Shown here one piece after another: positions 48,158-55,271 of a stretch of 64,000 nucleotides of DNA (its first letter is position 1; the number at the start of each line of letters is the position of its first letter). Under the pieces are notes generated by a model. It did not search any database, was not told the origin of the DNA, and was given only the letters and a program-made list of their open reading frames with translations. The DNA lies in assembly GCF_000368965.1 (NCBI RefSeq), contig NZ_KB849780.1, forward strand, positions 868,145-932,144. Reading direction: 5' to 3'. The stretch is from Acinetobacter calcoaceticus DSM 30006 = CIP 81.8. GTDB taxonomy: Bacteria > Pseudomonadota > Gammaproteobacteria > Pseudomonadales > Moraxellaceae. The translations under genes were made by a program, and so were the position numbers.

Positions 48158-48733
48158 TTATATTGAAACTGCATGCCAAAATGCTTCAAAACCCGATTTG
48201 CGATAACGCTCGGTTTGAGAAGGGTCTTGGGCAATAAAATTCAGTGTGACTTCGGCTAGCGCCCCCAAAATTGAAGCAATAAATAACGGTGGGTAGTCAC
48301 GTAGTGTTCCACCATTAATATGTTCTTGAATATTTTGGGTCAGATCGCAAAAGGTTTGCATACCAATTTGTTTGCTTTGCTCGGTAATTTGCTCAGAGGT
48401 TGAAAGCTGTGCCATTACTTTGCGTTTGAGTGGAGCTTCTAAACTCCAGTCCAAATAGCTTTGCCAAATATGAGACATTTGTGTTTGCAAATCGGAGTGA
48501 GCAGGGTAATTGAGTATCATTACCTGACGCAGTTCAGCTTTTAGTGAAAGATAGAGCTGATTAAGCAACTCTTCTTTGCTACTAAAATAGGTAAATAAAG
48601 TACCTTCTGCTACACCAGCGACTTTGGCAATTTTTGAGGTCGACGCACGTTCGCCAAGCTCTGCCAATGTTTCTATAGCAGCACTTAAAATTGCATTACG
48701 TTTATCTTCACTACGAGGACGAGCCATACACAA
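48158..48733 (-). CDS. TetR-family regulator
   Basis: 191 residues: helix-turn-helix RNAILSAAIETLAELGERASTSKIAKVAGVAEGTLFTYFSSKEELLNQLY and a ligand domain with the C-terminal motif PLFIASILGALAEVTLNFIA. It likely represses itself and the downstream metallo-hydrolase: the palindrome TGAGT-N4-ACTCA is found before each. The inducer is unknown. Confidence 0.87.
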   Translation of the reverse strand: MCMARPRSEDKRNAILSAAIETLAELGERASTSKIAKVAGVAEGTLFTYFSSKEELLNQLYLSLKAELRQVMILNYPAHSDLQTQMSHIWQSYLDWSLEAPLKRKVMAQLSTSEQITEQSKQIGMQTFCDLTQNIQEHINGGTLRDYPPLFIASILGALAEVTLNFIAQDPSQTERYRKSGFEAFWHAVSI

Positions 48734-48741
48734 ATATATTA

Positions 48742-48759
48742 ATTGAGTGATTACTCAAT
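48742..48759. promoter_or_regulatory. TetR operator before its own gene
   Basis: Perfect palindrome ATTGAGT-GATT-ACTCAAT, 9-26 bp upstream of the tetR start, which fits autorepression. Confidence 0.7.
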
Positions 48760-48953
48760 CATACATAAAAATAGCTAGAGTGCAAGAAATGTTTTGTAGA
48801 GGAGGTCAAATTTACGAACACGCCAATAAGCTCAGAATTTTAAAAAGATTATAGATTTATTTTATATTGTTAAGCTTACATTTAAGATTTTCCTTAAGTA
48901 TGTAATTAAATGAAAAACAATAATTAATTAAATATTTTCTAGCCAATTTCACA

Positions 48954-48982
48954 TTGACACCTTAAATATTGCAGATTACCAT
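48954..48982 (+). promoter_or_regulatory. promoter of a non-coding transcription unit
   Basis: Perfect -35 TTGACA (48954-48959), 17-bp spacer, -10 TACCAT (48977-48982). Transcription would start near 48988-48990, exactly where the structured segment begins. The preceding stretch from 48734 holds the TetR operator and otherwise AT-rich DNA. Confidence 0.6.
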
Positions 48983-48987
48983 TTGCG

Positions 48988-49200
48988 GGCTGGCCTACAT
49001 TGCCAGTCGGTTTTGACGGACCGATGATCGACCACATCAGATTATTCCTTCTGAGGAATAGTTTCATGTGTGCACACCTCGTTCCCTCCCGTAGCGGTAG
49101 GACGGGAGTGGGACACTTTCGAGTGTGCTGGATGTCGAACCCAGTCCGTCAACCCACTTCCGTTCTGCCACCATAATTTATAATGCTTTGGCAGAACTCC
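48988..49200 (+). ncRNA. structured RNA, possibly a phage C4-type antisense RNA
   Basis: About 210 nt, GC-richer than its surroundings and dense in stems. TTGACGGAC (49013-49021) pairs over 120 nt with GTCCGTCAA (49144-49152). Local hairpins are CTGGC/GCCAG (48990-49006), TATTCCT/AGGAATA (49043-49060), CTCCCGT/ACGGGAG (49086-49108) and ACACT-TTCG-AGTGT (49113-49126), and a GTTCTGCCA/TGGCAGAAC pair closes the 3' side (49162-49197). The layout recalls the C4/CI immunity RNAs of P1- and P4-like phages, but the name is a guess. It could instead be a remnant of such a phage. Confidence 0.5.
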
Positions 49201-49394
49201 ATACTTAAAGGAGTTGGCTTTGCACATTCATTATTTCTTGGCAGCCTTTGCCAAAAGCTATATCGACACAACTTAACCCATCTTTAAACGGTTTGATGGC
49301 CTTTAGGCTTGTCGAACTTTAAATCATTTCGTTTAAAAACTTAGCAACAATAAAACTTGAGATGTGCCAAGCACAGTCTTTATGGCTTTGTTAC

Positions 49395-49429
49395 GCCTTT
49401 TTTCACCCTTAAAAGGGTCAAGGCTTTTT
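49395..49429 (+). terminator. terminator of the non-coding unit
   Basis: Two-part stem (GCCTT / AAGGC outside, ACCCTT / AAGGGT inside) followed by TTTTT. It would end a transcript of about 440 nt begun at the promoter at 48954, before the next gene starts at 49477. Confidence 0.75.
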
Positions 49430-49476
49430 ATATCTCATTTATATACAACAAAAATTTATTTTATAACGGTAAAACT

Positions 49477-50031
49477 ATGCCACATTCAGATCTCCCATTT
49501 CGTGCTTTAAGCGTGCTTCATTCTGCAAGATATCTTTTTAATAAACATGGCTTTCACAATGTCGGGGTAGACCGAATTATTGAAGCAGCAAAAATCCCGA
49601 AAGCCACGTTTTATAATTATTTTCACTCAAAAGAACGTCTTATTGAAATGAGTCTGACCTTTCAAAAAGATGGTTTAAAAGAAGAATTACTTTCAATTAT
49701 TTATGTTCAAAAAGACTTAACGCTAGTTGAAAAACTTAGGAAAATTTATTTTTTACATGCCGATTTAGAAGGGCTATATCATTTGCCGTTTAAAGCTATT
49801 TTTGAAATTGCGAAAACACATCCAAAAGCGTATCAGGTCGTAATTGACTATCGAAACTGGTTGATCAAGGAAATTTATAATCTGCTTTTAACAACTAACG
49901 CAAATGCTTCAAAACAAGATGCGCACATGTTTTTGTTTGTGATTGATGGAGCAATGGTTCAGCTTTTAGACCCGAGTAAACCAGATGAACGGGAGAGGTT
50001 GCTTGAGTATTTTTTGTTGGGGTTGGGGTGA
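49477..50031 (+). CDS. TetR-family regulator
   Basis: 184 residues: helix-turn-helix ALSVLHSARYLFNKHGFHNVGVDRIIEAAKIPKATFYNYFHSKERLIEMSL, and a C-terminal ligand domain ending in GLG. I chose ATG 49477 because the TetR domain begins right after it; the open frame extends back to 49357 through the terminator. No clear Shine-Dalgarno (TAACGGTAAAACT). No neighbour is an obvious target. A shortened, decayed relative of this gene lies at 59750-59866. Confidence 0.83.
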   Translation: MPHSDLPFRALSVLHSARYLFNKHGFHNVGVDRIIEAAKIPKATFYNYFHSKERLIEMSLTFQKDGLKEELLSIIYVQKDLTLVEKLRKIYFLHADLEGLYHLPFKAIFEIAKTHPKAYQVVIDYRNWLIKEIYNLLLTTNANASKQDAHMFLFVIDGAMVQLLDPSKPDERERLLEYFLLGLG

Positions 50032-50257
50032 AAGAAAAGCATTTTAATCTATGAATCTAAAATAAAATTTGTTTTATCAAGTAGTCAATGTAATTTCTAT
50101 TTTTAGAAATTTAAATAAATGCATCTTTATTAGTCATATATTTTTATCTTCAATTATAAAATTTACAATGAAAGAAAATGTCACATGAAGTAGGTAGCCT
50201 TATAATGATAAGTATGTAAATTTAAAAATGAATCATATTAAAGAATGGACAATTAAT

Positions 50258-50467
50258 ATGGCTAATCAAAAAAGTGATCAACACCGGCAACAAGAGAGTG
50301 ATCAAGATCGCCAAAATAAACTGCAAGATCAACAATTCGAGCAAAACCAACAGGATCAACAACAGCAACAAAACCACCAATACCAACACCATATACCAAA
50401 TCAACAGCGGCAACAAAACGTGAAAGATCAGAAAGATATACAGCGGCAAAAAGATCAGCAAAACTGA
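50258..50467 (+). CDS. small glutamine-rich hydrophilic protein
   Basis: 69 residues from MANQKSDQHRQQ; 28 are Gln (about 41 percent), with many Asn, Asp, Lys and Arg, no Cys or Gly and almost no hydrophobic residues. It should be intrinsically disordered and cytoplasmic. An in-frame ATG at 50228 is possible but its added residues (NHIKEWTIN) differ in character. The ribosome site is weak, but a strong terminator follows 20 bp after the stop. Function unknown; a role in water stress or binding nucleic acid is speculation. Confidence 0.55.
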   Translation: MANQKSDQHRQQESDQDRQNKLQDQQFEQNQQDQQQQQNHQYQHHIPNQQRQQNVKDQKDIQRQKDQQN

Positions 50468-50487
50468 TAAAACTATCGCAAACGTAT

Positions 50488-50520
50488 AAAAAAACCTCAA
50501 TATCTCATTGAGGTTTTTTT
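50488..50520. terminator. terminator after the glutamine-rich gene
   Basis: Stem AAAAAACCTCAA / TTGAGGTTTTTT with a 7-nt loop, ending in a T-run. Confidence 0.9.
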
Positions 50521-50606
50521 ATACGTATTTAAGCCTATTTCTTGTAGCAGAAAGCATCCTATAAATATCATGATTTTTTATTTAAGGAATATCCTTTACC
50601 TATGCC

Positions 50607-50744
50607 AAATCACTAGAGTTGAATTTGCCTATTGCTGAATTGGTCAGTCAATTATTTCAAAATATGGTGGGAGCTAGAGACGGCGAGCTTGATCATTTTG
50701 GTTTAATTCGTGAGTTAGAGAGGATGAATCATTTACCTCTTTGA
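50607..50744 (+). pseudogene. C-terminal remnant of a 3-hydroxyisobutyrate-dehydrogenase-like gene
   Basis: Reading in frame to the TGA at 50742 gives LNLPIAELVSQLFQNMVG followed by ARDGELDHFGLIRELERMN. This matches the C-terminal end of beta-hydroxyacid dehydrogenases (lPlaelv..ly....a.G.gelDhsgLi..le). The upstream Rossmann and catalytic parts are absent, and no start or ribosome site exists. It is a leftover of a deleted gene. Confidence 0.7.
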
Positions 50745-50756
50745 TTTTATAAAGCT

Positions 50757-50813
50757 ACTACGAATGGTCGAGTAATTAAGATCTTTAATGATTTGACCAT
50801 TCGTAGTGTTTTT
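50757..50813. terminator. terminator with 13-bp stem
   Basis: ACTACGAATGGTC (50757-50769) pairs perfectly with GACCATTCGTAGT (50795-50807); a 25-nt loop, then GTTTTTT. It sits between the dehydrogenase remnant and the convergent oxidoreductase gene and may have belonged to the lost gene. Confidence 0.7.
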
Positions 50814-50828
50814 TATTTAAATAAATGC

Positions 50829-51833
50829 TCAAAGTTCAGCAATATTATTTAAAACGACTTTCCCTTTTGCTCGTCCAGTATTTACATATTGGAGCGCTTC
50901 TTTAATTTGAATAAAGTCATAGGTTTGGTCAACTACGGGTTTAATTTTTCCAGCTTCGACCAATTCGGAAATTTTTGAGAGCTGCTGACCATTTGGCTGC
51001 ATAAATAGAAATGAATAGGTAGCGCCACGTTTTTTTGCTTTATGTCGGATTGACCAGCTTAGAAGTGGGATAACACATTTTAGAAAACGGTTCAGATTAA
51101 ATGCGTCTGTAGTTGCTTGATCGGGTGGACCTGCAAGACTGATAAGTCGCCCACCACGTTTAAGTACATTGACTGATTTCTCTAAGGCTTTTCCACCTTG
51201 CGTATCTAAAACCACGTCATAGTCTTTAAGTTCTTGCTCAAAATCTGTCGTTTTATAGTCAACAATGATGTCGGCGCCTAGCTCTCTAACCCAACGAGCG
51301 TTTTTACCACTTGTTGTAGTTGCAACAATAGCCCCTAACGATTTGGCAAGTTGAATTGCGATTGAGCCAACACCGCCTGAACCTGCATGAATCAGTACTT
51401 TTTGTCCTGGCTGAACTTTTGCCATTTCAACCAGAGCTTGCCATGCTGTTAATGTAACTAAAGGTAAAGAGGCCGCCTGCTCCATAGAAAGATTTTGAGG
51501 TTTAAGTGCAAGTGAAGACTGTTGAACCACAGTATATTCAGCAAAAGCACCGTTTAAATCTGTCTTGGCATAGACTTCATCTCCGGCTTTAAACTGAGTA
51601 ACGTTCGATCCAACTTCTACGACTGTACCTGCAAAATCATTGCCTAATATGAAAGGAAACTTCAGTGGCAGAATTGCTTTAAGTTCACCCTCTAAAACTT
51701 TTAAGTCGAGAGGGTTAATACTTGCAGCATGAACTTTAACAAGTACAGCGTCTGCTGTCAGTGGTGGTTGAGATTGTTCATTGAGCTGTACGTCATCAAT
51801 GTTGCCATAACGGCTAATGTAGGCTGCTTTCAT
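50829..51833 (-). CDS. NADP-dependent quinone oxidoreductase-like MDR enzyme
   Basis: 334 residues of the medium-chain reductase family: N-terminal GroES-like domain (LPLKFPFILGNDFAGTVVEVG), nucleotide-binding AGSGGVGSIAIQLAKSLGA and a YKTTDFEQEL loop. No zinc-binding Cys/His set is seen, so it is of the zinc-independent quinone/enone reductase type. It is 55 bp after the SDR gene on the same strand and likely shares its HxlR-controlled promoter. Confidence 0.83.
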   Translation of the reverse strand: MKAAYISRYGNIDDVQLNEQSQPPLTADAVLVKVHAASINPLDLKVLEGELKAILPLKFPFILGNDFAGTVVEVGSNVTQFKAGDEVYAKTDLNGAFAEYTVVQQSSLALKPQNLSMEQAASLPLVTLTAWQALVEMAKVQPGQKVLIHAGSGGVGSIAIQLAKSLGAIVATTTSGKNARWVRELGADIIVDYKTTDFEQELKDYDVVLDTQGGKALEKSVNVLKRGGRLISLAGPPDQATTDAFNLNRFLKCVIPLLSWSIRHKAKKRGATYSFLFMQPNGQQLSKISELVEAGKIKPVVDQTYDFIQIKEALQYVNTGRAKGKVVLNNIAEL

Positions 51834-51888
51834 TTGAAACCTCTATTTCTCGAAATTATTTTTAAAGTTTTATAGGCTTGGGTTTGTT

Positions 51889-52692
51889 CTAAACTTTCAA
51901 GCTGCGGTGAATTAATTTGTCAAAGATCTTTGCAGGTGCAAATCGTCTTAACGCTTTTAAGCTTTTTGCAGTTTTTCCTGCTGTGTAGCGTGGTACGACC
52001 TGTTGGCTTTGAATGACGGTTAAAATTGTATTGGCAACCACACTTGGGTCATCTGACTTATTAATTGAATTAATCATTTGTTTATGTAGCTTTTCACGCG
52101 TTTGATCGTAAAAAGAAATTTTATTATCTGCTTCGAGTAAGTTTACTCCCAAAGACGTATTGGTGTAAGCAGGTTCAATAAGTGACACACGGATGCCTTG
52201 TGATCTTAATTCGTGATCTAAAGATTCGGAGTAACCTTCAAGTGCATGTTTTGATGCAGAGTAAAGTGCGCCAAAAGGCAGAGGTAAAAGCCCAAGAATT
52301 GAACTGATATTTAAGATCAATCCTGATTTTTTCTGGCGCATATGTGGAATTACTGCACGAGTCATTCGAACCGCACCAAAAAAATTGGTATCAAAAATAA
52401 CCTGTGCTTGTTGCATTGAGCTTTCTTCGGCACCAGCAGGCGCTATTGCAAACCCAGCATTATTAATTAAGACATCAATTTTTCCTTCGGTTGCTATTAC
52501 TTTTTCAACGGCTTGGGCAACTGAATCATCTTGATTTACGTCTAACTCAATAAGATGGAATTTGTATTTTGATGAATCTTTTGCTTGTCGGCTTGTGCCA
52601 TAAACAATAAATCCAGCCTCATGTAAAAGGTTTGCTGTTGCTAAACCAATACCAGAAGATGCACCTGTAATTAGAACTACTTTGCTGGTCAT
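51889..52692 (-). CDS. SDR-family oxidoreductase
   Basis: 267-residue classical SDR: TGASSGIG at residues 8-15, NNAG, catalytic Ser in NISSILG and Tyr-x3-Lys in LYSASKHA. The long C-terminal part (SLKALRRFAPAKIFDKLIHRSLKV) resembles retinol-dehydrogenase-like SDRs acting on lipophilic carbonyls. First gene of a two-gene operon. The 23-bp operator at 52776 lies 84 bp upstream. Substrate unknown. Confidence 0.83.
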   Translation of the reverse strand: MTSKVVLITGASSGIGLATANLLHEAGFIVYGTSRQAKDSSKYKFHLIELDVNQDDSVAQAVEKVIATEGKIDVLINNAGFAIAPAGAEESSMQQAQVIFDTNFFGAVRMTRAVIPHMRQKKSGLILNISSILGLLPLPFGALYSASKHALEGYSESLDHELRSQGIRVSLIEPAYTNTSLGVNLLEADNKISFYDQTREKLHKQMINSINKSDDPSVVANTILTVIQSQQVVPRYTAGKTAKSLKALRRFAPAKIFDKLIHRSLKV

Positions 52693-52775
52693 GTCATGTT
52701 CCTTACTTAAATTTTGTAGTCAATTAACGAATGAATTTCGACTTGATTTTTTAATCATAATCTAAAAATAAAATA

Positions 52776-52798
52776 GTTACTACTAAAAAGATAGTGAC
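52776..52798. promoter_or_regulatory. HxlR operator in the divergent SDR / hydrolase promoter
   Basis: A 23-bp box with outer half-sites GTTAC and GTGAC around TACTAAAAAGATA. It matches the box before the HxlR gene (58257-58279) at 20 of 23 positions. It lies between the SDR gene and the hydrolase gene and could control both. Confidence 0.65.
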
Positions 52799-52927
52799 AA
52801 TATTTTTTACATGCGTATAGTGGGTATTAAATCGATACTTACTCTGTTTTTATCTTTTCTCCCTTTGGAAGATCACTCATAAAAACAGATGAATCAGATC
52901 AATGAATTAAATTTGAGGATCAGAGAA

Positions 52928-53941
52928 ATGAATTTTTTATTAAATACAGTTGCTATGAGTTTGACGGCGATATCTATTTTTAGTGCTCCCTTAACTCAGG
53001 CAGAGGTTGTGCCATCGGTTTCTTTTAATCAACCATCAATTCAGGCACATAAAGTGTCATCAAGTGCTGTTAGCAATCCGCAAGCAGGGCAACACGCCGA
53101 GCAAGATACAAATTGGAAGAATGTACCAACTCAATTTATTAGTGCAGGTGGCGTTAACTTCGCTTATCGAGAATATGGTCAACAAAACGGTGGAACACCT
53201 GTCATTTTCTTAAATCATTTGGCTGCTGTACTAGATAACTGGGACCCACGAATTATTGATGGAATTGCGGCTAAACATCATGTTGTTGTGTTTGATAATC
53301 GCGGCGTTGGTGCTTCGACTGGTGAACCAGCAAAGTCAATTGAACAAATGGCAGATGATGCGATTGCTTTCATTCAAGCAAAAGGATTTAAGCAAGTTGA
53401 TTTATTCGGCTTCTCGATGGGCGGCATGATTTCACAAGAGATTGTGCTAAAACAGCCGAATTTGGTTCGAAAAATGATTTTATCGGGAACTGGCCCTGCG
53501 GGTGGTACTGGAATTAGTACCGTAGGGCGAATTTCTAATTGGGATTTAGTCCGTGGAATGGTTACCCGTCAAGACCCTAAGGTTTATCTCTTTTTCACTC
53601 GTACAGAAAATGGTAAAGCTTCTGCAAAAGCCTTTATTCAACGTATTAATGAACGTACCGAAAACCGAGATAAAGAAATCACCATTTCTGCCTATCGTGC
53701 CCAGCTCAAAGCATTAAAAAAATGGGGAAGTAAAAAACCTGCTGACCTTTCTGTGATTCAACAACCTGTTCTTGTTGCTAATGGTGATCATGACCGAATG
53801 GTGCCAACAGTAAATACTTATGATTTAGCAAAGCGTTTACCGAATAGCTCACTTGTTATCTATCCAGATGCAGGTCATGGGGGAATATTTCAGTTTAATG
53901 AAGATTTTGTAAAACAATCACTTACATTCTTAGCTAAATAA
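52928..53941 (+). CDS. secreted alpha/beta hydrolase
   Basis: 337 residues. Signal peptide MNFLLNTVAMSLTAISIFSAPLTQA, likely cut after residue 25, then a low-complexity linker and an alpha/beta hydrolase domain from about residue 66. Nucleophile Ser163 in GFSMGGM, acid in NGDHDRMVP and His in DAGHGG. ATG 52928 (GAGGA upstream) starts exactly at the signal peptide; an in-frame ATG at 52889 is less likely. It is a paralogue of the next gene, which has no signal peptide. Periplasmic ester hydrolysis is likely; substrate unknown. Confidence 0.82.
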   Translation: MNFLLNTVAMSLTAISIFSAPLTQAEVVPSVSFNQPSIQAHKVSSSAVSNPQAGQHAEQDTNWKNVPTQFISAGGVNFAYREYGQQNGGTPVIFLNHLAAVLDNWDPRIIDGIAAKHHVVVFDNRGVGASTGEPAKSIEQMADDAIAFIQAKGFKQVDLFGFSMGGMISQEIVLKQPNLVRKMILSGTGPAGGTGISTVGRISNWDLVRGMVTRQDPKVYLFFTRTENGKASAKAFIQRINERTENRDKEITISAYRAQLKALKKWGSKKPADLSVIQQPVLVANGDHDRMVPTVNTYDLAKRLPNSSLVIYPDAGHGGIFQFNEDFVKQSLTFLAK

Positions 53942-53959
53942 GAACTTAAATTTAGGACT

Positions 53960-54829
53960 ATGACCATGACAACAATTACACACCAAACAGCCGAGACCCA
54001 ATTCATTGAAGTAGATGGAGCAAATTTTGCCTATCGTCGATGGGGTAATGCAAATACAGAGCAACCACCGCTATTTTTTCTTCAGCATTTCCGAGGTGGT
54101 TTAGACAATTGGGACCCATTGATTACTGATGGTTTAGCACAAGGGCGTGAGGTCATTTTGTTTAACGGTCGCGGCGTTGCTTCATCTACAGGCCAGCCCC
54201 GTACTCGCATTGAAGATATGGCAGACGACGCGGCAGCAGTCATTCGTGCATTAGGCTTAAAGCAGGTTGACCTATTAGGCTTTTCACTGGGAGGGTTTCA
54301 GGCACAAGATTTAGTACGCCGACATCCTGAACTCGTCAGAAAACTAATGCTTTTAGGTACTGGACCAAGAGGTGGTAAACCACGTGGAGATGATCCAGAA
54401 GTCGCCGCTTTGGTATTGAAGCATGCAACAACTGCTGTGCCTTCTGAAGAAAACTTCCTCTTTTTATTTTTTGGCCGATCTGAAGTTGCTATTCAGGCGG
54501 GTCATGAATTTTGGCAACGTCGCCATGAGCGTAAAAACCAAGATCCAGCAAGCTCAGTTGAAGTCATGCAGGCACAGATAGAAGCTAATATGCATTTTTT
54601 ACCTAAACTTGATGAACAAGATCCTTTTGCACATTTACGTGAGATTAAACAACCTACTTTCATTTTAAATGGTGTCGATGATGTGATGATTCCGACCATC
54701 AATGCATATCACATGGCACTTAACATTCCAAATGCTCAGCTATTTATTTATCCCGATGCATGACATGGTGCCCAATTTCAGTACCCTGAACGCTTCGTAA
54801 AACATGCAATACAGTTTTTAGATGAATAA
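53960..54829 (+). pseudogene. alpha/beta hydrolase interrupted by a premature stop
   Basis: The frame runs 267 codons from 53960 to TGA at 54761-54763, then continues in the same frame for 21 codons to TAA at 54827. The protein carries nucleophile Ser109 in GFSLGGF and is clearly related to the gene before it. The stop replaces the glycine of the YPDAGHG motif (gene before: YPDAGHGG). The lost tail HGAQFQYPERFVKHAIQFLDE holds the catalytic His, so the truncated product should be inactive. One base, GGA to TGA, explains it; a sequencing error is the other possibility. Confidence 0.8.
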
Positions 54830-54879
54830 TGCCCATGAGTTCGGTCCATTCAATTTGATGAATCAAGAAGATAAAAATG

Positions 54880-55263
54880 ATGAAATTTAAATTATTGCTG
54901 TGGATGCTGACCAAGCTCATGCAGCGTGCTGTAAAAAAGAATCCGAAATGTGCAGCTTATGTGAAAGATAAAAATGTCATCTTTCAGATTCAAACAGCAA
55001 GTGGTGAAGGCCGCTATTTCGAAGTGAAAAATGGCAAGATTAACTCTTACTCAGGGCTAACCAAGTCACCAAATTTTACCTTTACGTTTAAAACGGGTAG
55101 CAAAGGGTTTGCCGTGTTGTCAGCCAAAGACAGTGTAAACACTTTTTTAACTGCACTTAAAACACAAGACCTTGTCATTACCGGAAATTTTGTGGATGTG
55201 ATGTGGTTTCAAAGTTTAGTGGACTTTATTCAACCCTATTCAAAACCCTCTTTAACTGTGTGA
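54880..55263 (+). CDS. SCP2-like sterol/lipid-binding protein
   Basis: 127-128 residues. After a short basic, hydrophobic start (MKFKLLLWMLTKLMQRA) it shows an SCP2-type fold: VIFQIQTASGEGRYFEVKNGKI and PNFTFTFKTGSKGFAVLSAKDSVNTFLTALKTQDLVITGN. Proteins of this kind bind lipids or hydrophobic substrates. Two adjacent Met codons (54877, 54880). It lies between the broken hydrolase and the old yellow enzyme, with only 8 bp to the latter. Function not established. Confidence 0.65.
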   Translation: MKFKLLLWMLTKLMQRAVKKNPKCAAYVKDKNVIFQIQTASGEGRYFEVKNGKINSYSGLTKSPNFTFTFKTGSKGFAVLSAKDSVNTFLTALKTQDLVITGNFVDVMWFQSLVDFIQPYSKPSLTV

Positions 55264-55271
55264 GATAAGCC

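Noticed and set aside
49168..49173. CCACCA next to a stem, suggesting a tRNA 3' end
   Set aside because: No T-arm, anticodon arm or acceptor stem of tRNA size could be drawn.
49042..49227. 61-codon minus-strand frame and a 36-codon plus-strand frame (49066-49176) within the structured RNA
   Set aside because: Both overlap paired stems, have no recognisable family and lack a good ribosome site. They could be tested by conservation.
50222..50500. 92-codon leucine-rich, membrane-like frame on the minus strand
   Set aside because: It is the complement of the CAA/CAG-rich glutamine gene (CAA read backwards gives TTG, Leu) and overlaps the terminator. No ribosome site was seen.
54761..54763. UGA as selenocysteine or programmed readthrough in the second hydrolase
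   Set aside because: The family has Gly at this place, not Cys, and I see no selenocysteine-type hairpin after it. A point mutation is simpler.
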